DNA of 27,497 nt from Candidatus Thorarchaeota archaeon. Lineage in GTDB: Archaea; Asgardarchaeota; Thorarchaeia; Thorarchaeales; Thorarchaeaceae. The position numbers and the translations under genes are program-made. Positions 24,724 through 27,497 of this stretch are shown piece by piece. The stretch's first letter is position 1. Each line of letters opens with the position of its first letter. The notes beneath the pieces are model-generated. The model saw nothing but the letters and a program-made list of their open reading frames with translations, was not told where the DNA came from and did no database searches. The DNA lies in assembly GCA_018238825.1 (NCBI GenBank), contig JABCSP010000005.1:1-27497 (forward strand). Direction: 5' to 3'.

Positions 24724-25446
24724 ATGATGGGTGGAAAAAAGTCCGGTGAGAAATGGGTTGATATTGACGCAGTTATTGTTGGTATAAAGAAAGGACATCT
24801 TCGATTCGAAATATTTGTTGATCCCGATTTGGCATTCAACTATAGACGAGGTGAAGATATTCCAATTCAGGATATTCTCAAATCATTTGAAATATATGAG
24901 GACGCTAAAAGAGGAGAGCGAGCTACAGAAAGCTTGGTCAAGGATGCTTTCGGTTCAGGTGATATTTTTGACATTGCTCCAGAAATAATCAAACAAGGAG
25001 AGTTTCGACTTACACATGAACAGCGCGTACAGCTTGTTGAGGAGAAGACCGAAACAATAATACAACATATTTCAAAACGAGCAATGAACCCTCAAACAGG
25101 TCATCCTCATCCCCCAGATCGTATTCGACAAGCAATGGAAGAGGCTAAGATTCGTATTGAACCATTCATCAGTGTAGATGATCAAATTCCAACCGTTGTT
25201 AAATCTCTTAGAGTAATCATACCAATTTCCTTTGAGAGTGTAAAATTACAGGTAACAATCCCCGCTACTTATGCTGGGAAAGGATACAATCTAGTTGCTA
25301 ATACTGGAGTTATCAAATCTGAATCTTGGAATTTAGATGGTTCATGGAGTGGCTTGGTTGAGCTTCCTGCACAGAAGAGGCAAGAGCTCTATGATGAGCT
25401 GAATAAACTCACTAAAGGGCAGATCAGAATAGAGGTCGTTAGATAA
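24724..25446 (+). CDS. SBDS ribosome maturation protein
   Basis: A 240-residue homologue of the Shwachman-Bodian-Diamond protein. With EF-2-like GTPases it helps free aIF6 from the large ribosomal subunit. The N-terminal FYSH domain shows FEIFVDPDLAFNYRRGE and DIFDIAPEIIKQGEF, followed by the family block LTHEQRVQLVEEKTETII and HPHPPDRIRQAMEEAKI. It starts 13 bases after psmA; two ATG codons in a row (24724, 24727) could each serve. The order SBDS-rrp4-rrp41-rrp42 is conserved in many archaea. Confidence 0.95.
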   Translation: MMGGKKSGEKWVDIDAVIVGIKKGHLRFEIFVDPDLAFNYRRGEDIPIQDILKSFEIYEDAKRGERATESLVKDAFGSGDIFDIAPEIIKQGEFRLTHEQRVQLVEEKTETIIQHISKRAMNPQTGHPHPPDRIRQAMEEAKIRIEPFISVDDQIPTVVKSLRVIIPISFESVKLQVTIPATYAGKGYNLVANTGVIKSESWNLDGSWSGLVELPAQKRQELYDELNKLTKGQIRIEVVR

Positions 25447-25506
25447 TTAGATCCCTATACATTAAGAATTGAAGATTGAAAAGATATTATAGAAGGGAAC
25501 AAATAA

Positions 25507-26448
25507 TTGGCAGTATACTTTCAAAAACGCGAAGTCGTAGTTCCAGGGCAATTACTTGCGGAAGGCAGGTATCGCACATCAGATGGTACCTACGATGAGG
25601 GCGGCAAAATATATTCCTCACTTATGGGGTTGGCGGAGCTTAAAGGTAACACCGTTAGAGTTGTTGCACTTGACGGCACCTACATCCCAAAGGAAGGTGA
25701 CCTAGTCATTGGTACAATTAAAATCGTGGCTGGGAATAATTGGAAGATTGATATCGGTGGTCCTTATGGTGCATCGCTTCATGCAAACAATGCACTGAGA
25801 AGACCTTATTCCGATGATATCTCAGAATACATGGATATCGGTGATGTAGTTTCTGCAGAGATTTCCGCTTTTGACAGACAAAGTGGCCCATTCCTTTCGA
25901 TGAGGGAGAGAGGCCTAGAAGTCTTGGAAGGTGGAATGATTCTTGAAGTCAGTCCTGCAAAGATACCCCGTATCATTGGTAGAAGTGGATCAATGATCAA
26001 CATGATTAATGATCATTTGAGAATTGATTCTGTTGTAGGTCAAAATGGACGTATTTGGATTAAATCTCCAGATGTTGCAAGGGTAAGGTTAGCAATCAAA
26101 GCTTTCAGGATGATAGAAACTCAGGCACACACATCTAACCTAACTGATAGGATTAGTAAAATGCTTGCTGAAGAGGTTGCGAAACTGGTAGATTCAGAAC
26201 CCTCTGAAGAGCCACGTACGGAAATTAAAACTGTAGATGAAGAAGAACCGGCTCTAGCGCCTGAAACTGAAGTTAGTGAGGTTATTGAGCCAAAACCAGA
26301 GGTTGAACCAAAAGCTGAATCAGAGCCACAACCTGAAGCGGCAGATGAAATTGAAGAAGTGGTTGAAGACAAACCAGAACCTGAAGTTTCGACTGACGGA
26401 AAAAATGAATCAGATGATAAACCAGAAACAGAGGAAGTGAATAAGTAA
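25507..26448 (+). CDS. rrp4: Exosome subunit Rrp4 with acidic C-terminal tail
   Basis: RNA-binding cap subunit of the archaeal exosome, 313 residues, longer than usual. The N-terminal domain begins VVVPGQLLAEGRY, an S1 domain spans about 60-140, and a KH domain has IPRIIGRSGSMINMI (about 156-170). Residues from about 230 on form a low-complexity tail of Glu, Pro, Lys and Asp, probably disordered. TTG 25507 is the start, with GAAGGGA shortly before it. A 60-bp gap separates it from SBDS. It overlaps rrp41 by one base (TAATG). Confidence 0.92.
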   Translation: MAVYFQKREVVVPGQLLAEGRYRTSDGTYDEGGKIYSSLMGLAELKGNTVRVVALDGTYIPKEGDLVIGTIKIVAGNNWKIDIGGPYGASLHANNALRRPYSDDISEYMDIGDVVSAEISAFDRQSGPFLSMRERGLEVLEGGMILEVSPAKIPRIIGRSGSMINMINDHLRIDSVVGQNGRIWIKSPDVARVRLAIKAFRMIETQAHTSNLTDRISKMLAEEVAKLVDSEPSEEPRTEIKTVDEEEPALAPETEVSEVIEPKPEVEPKAESEPQPEAADEIEEVVEDKPEPEVSTDGKNESDDKPETEEVNK

Positions 26449-27251
26449 TGAGTCCAGAAGTAAAGCCCGATTTTCTAATTAGTCCAGAGGGCTTAAGGAT
26501 AGATGGTCGAAGACCCGATGAACTTAGACCAATTGAGCTAAAGGTTGGTGTGTTGAAGCAGGCTAATGGTTCTGCATCAATCAGACAAGGAAAGACGTAC
26601 ATCATTGCAGGAGTCTATGGACCTAGAGAGTTACATCCAAGACATTTGACAATCAATGATAGAGCGTATCTTAGAGTAGTTTACAGGATGGCTACATTTT
26701 CAGTACCTGACCGAAAGAGACCTGCCCCCTCACGGAGGGAAAGGGAGATTTCAATGGTCATTGCAAACTCTCTCAAACCTGCACTGTTCCTTGAAGAATA
26801 TCCAAAAGCTGTCGTTGATGTGTTCATTCAGGTCATCCAAGCGGATGGTGGAACCCGTTGTGCTGCTATCAATGCAGCATCACTCGCTTTGGCAGACGCA
26901 GGTATTCCTATGAGGTGCTTAGTGCCAGCAGTAGCTGTCGGCAAAGCAGATGGTAAATTACTTGTAGACCTGGGCGACGAGGAAGACAAATACGGTCAGG
27001 GTGATGTCCCCATGGCAATCCTGCCCACTACTGACGAGATTACATTACTTCAACAAGATGGCTTCTTCAAAAGAGAGGAACTTGTCGAGGCAATGCAAAT
27101 GGGTATTAACTCCTGTAAATACTTGCATGAGCTTCAGAAGGATGCGCTAAAACGAGTCTATGCCAAGAAACCCTCGGATGGCGAGGATGAAGAATATGAG
27201 GATGATCTCGAAACAGACCTCGGAGATGCTGAAATAGCGGGGGATGAATAA
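26448..27251 (+). CDS. rrp41: Exosome catalytic subunit Rrp41 (RNase PH fold)
   Basis: Phosphorolytic 3'-5' exoribonuclease subunit that forms a hexamer with Rrp42. At 267 residues it shows RIDGRRPDELRPI near the N-terminus, the phosphate- and RNA-binding stretch RKRPAPSRREREIS, IQADGGTRCAAINAAS, and the catalytic region LVDLGDEEDKYGQGDVPMAI. The C-terminus carries about 25 mostly acidic residues beyond the fold. A GGGGGA lies before the rrp42 ATG that follows one base later. Confidence 0.93.
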   Translation: MSPEVKPDFLISPEGLRIDGRRPDELRPIELKVGVLKQANGSASIRQGKTYIIAGVYGPRELHPRHLTINDRAYLRVVYRMATFSVPDRKRPAPSRREREISMVIANSLKPALFLEEYPKAVVDVFIQVIQADGGTRCAAINAASLALADAGIPMRCLVPAVAVGKADGKLLVDLGDEEDKYGQGDVPMAILPTTDEITLLQQDGFFKREELVEAMQMGINSCKYLHELQKDALKRVYAKKPSDGEDEEYEDDLETDLGDAEIAGDE

Positions 27252-27252
27252 T

Positions 27253-27497
27253 ATGGGTGATTATAGTACAGAAACAATCAGTCACATTGATCGTGCATTC
27301 ATTCGCGACCTTTTACGTAAGGGTGAGCGACTCGATGGACGTGCAAACGGTGAATATCGTGAGGTTCCCGTCGAAGAACTGCTTGCCGGCGACCGTATCC
27401 GGCTGCTGCCCGGAGAGACGGTGCCGGTGGATGGCACCCTGCTGCGCGGCATCAGCAGTTTCGATGAGTCGCTGTTGACCGGTGAAGCCGCGCCGGT
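27253..27497 (+). CDS. rrp42: Start of rrp42 fused in frame to a P-type ATPase fragment; 3' partial
   Basis: The first 35 or so codons (MGDYSTETISHIDRAFIRDL, then RKGERLDGRANGEYRE) are the N-terminus of exosome subunit Rrp42, in its expected place after rrp41. From about codon 36 the protein changes to the actuator domain of a heavy-metal P-type ATPase (AGDRIRLLPGETVPVDG, then SSFDESLLTGEAAPV), with the TGE motif. No stop or frame break separates them. The change coincides with a sharp rise in GC. Most likely this is a chimeric contig end rather than a natural gene; a real Rrp42 would continue with an RNase PH fold. Confidence 0.75.
   Translation, partial: MGDYSTETISHIDRAFIRDLLRKGERLDGRANGEYREVPVEELLAGDRIRLLPGETVPVDGTLLRGISSFDESLLTGEAAP
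27361..27497 (+). other. GC-rich foreign segment, metal P-type ATPase actuator-domain fragment
   Basis: These 137 bases are about 66% G+C by hand count (91 of 137), against 37% for 27241-27300. The translation is the P1B-type ATPase block around GETVPVDG and DESLLTGE, with bacterial (proteobacteria-like) codon use. The exact junction lies roughly between 27345 and 27372, where both families can share residues such as YREV. Confidence 0.75.

Overview
The window looks archaeal. It carries a 20S proteasome alpha gene followed by SBDS and the exosome genes rrp4, rrp41 and the start of rrp42. Starts are a mix of ATG, GTG and TTG, several intergenic regions hold TATA-like boxes, and the DNA is moderately AT-rich. 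The metabolic genes ([NiFe] hydrogenases of group 4 and group 3b, heterodisulfide-reductase-like HdrABC, a ferredoxin-dependent 2-oxoacid oxidoreductase) fit an anaerobic, hydrogen- and ferredoxin-based archaeon. An Asgard (Thorarchaeota-like) source is my best guess, but this is inference. No CoM/CoB-pathway or methanogenesis gene is visible.

Layout. 1-2633 (+): the end of a membrane-bound group 4 [NiFe] hydrogenase operon (large subunit, NuoH-like membrane subunit, NuoI-like ferredoxin). 2642-5624 (-): korDABC, a 2-oxoacid:ferredoxin oxidoreductase. 5715-7246 (+): a membrane-anchored winged-helix regulator and a Thr-rich surface protein. 7248-10295: two divergent hdrCB pairs. 10404-14288 (-): a fused double HdrA, a small DUF2096-like gene coupled to it, and a probable leaderless small gene. 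14486-18549 (+): hydBGDA, a group 3b hydrogenase (sulfhydrogenase). 18609-19926 (+): an AEC-type permease and a coiled-coil protein. 19932-23257: a ZnuA-like binding protein, a NikR-like regulator, and the matching ABC ATPase and permease. 23352-23750 (+): a small membrane protein. 23845-27251 (+): a structured RNA or leader, then psmA-SBDS-rrp4-rrp41. 27253-27497 (+): the first codons of rrp42 running in frame into a GC-rich fragment of a bacterial-type metal P-type ATPase, probably an assembly chimera at a contig end.

How the genes may work together. Kor makes reduced ferredoxin. The group 4 hydrogenase can oxidise it with H2 production and ion pumping. The group 3b hydrogenase links H2 to NAD(P)H. 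The HdrA fusion with two HdrCB pairs is arranged like a flavin-based electron-bifurcating or -confurcating hub between these pools, but its disulfide or other acceptor is unknown. The NikR-controlled metal importer could supply nickel for both hydrogenases. The most notable points are the complementary split of Fe-S domains in the HdrA fusion, the duplicated divergent hdrCB pairs with identical cysteine registers and an identical 15-nt gene junction, perfect dyads in both Hdr-related divergent promoters, and the foreign sequence at the right end.
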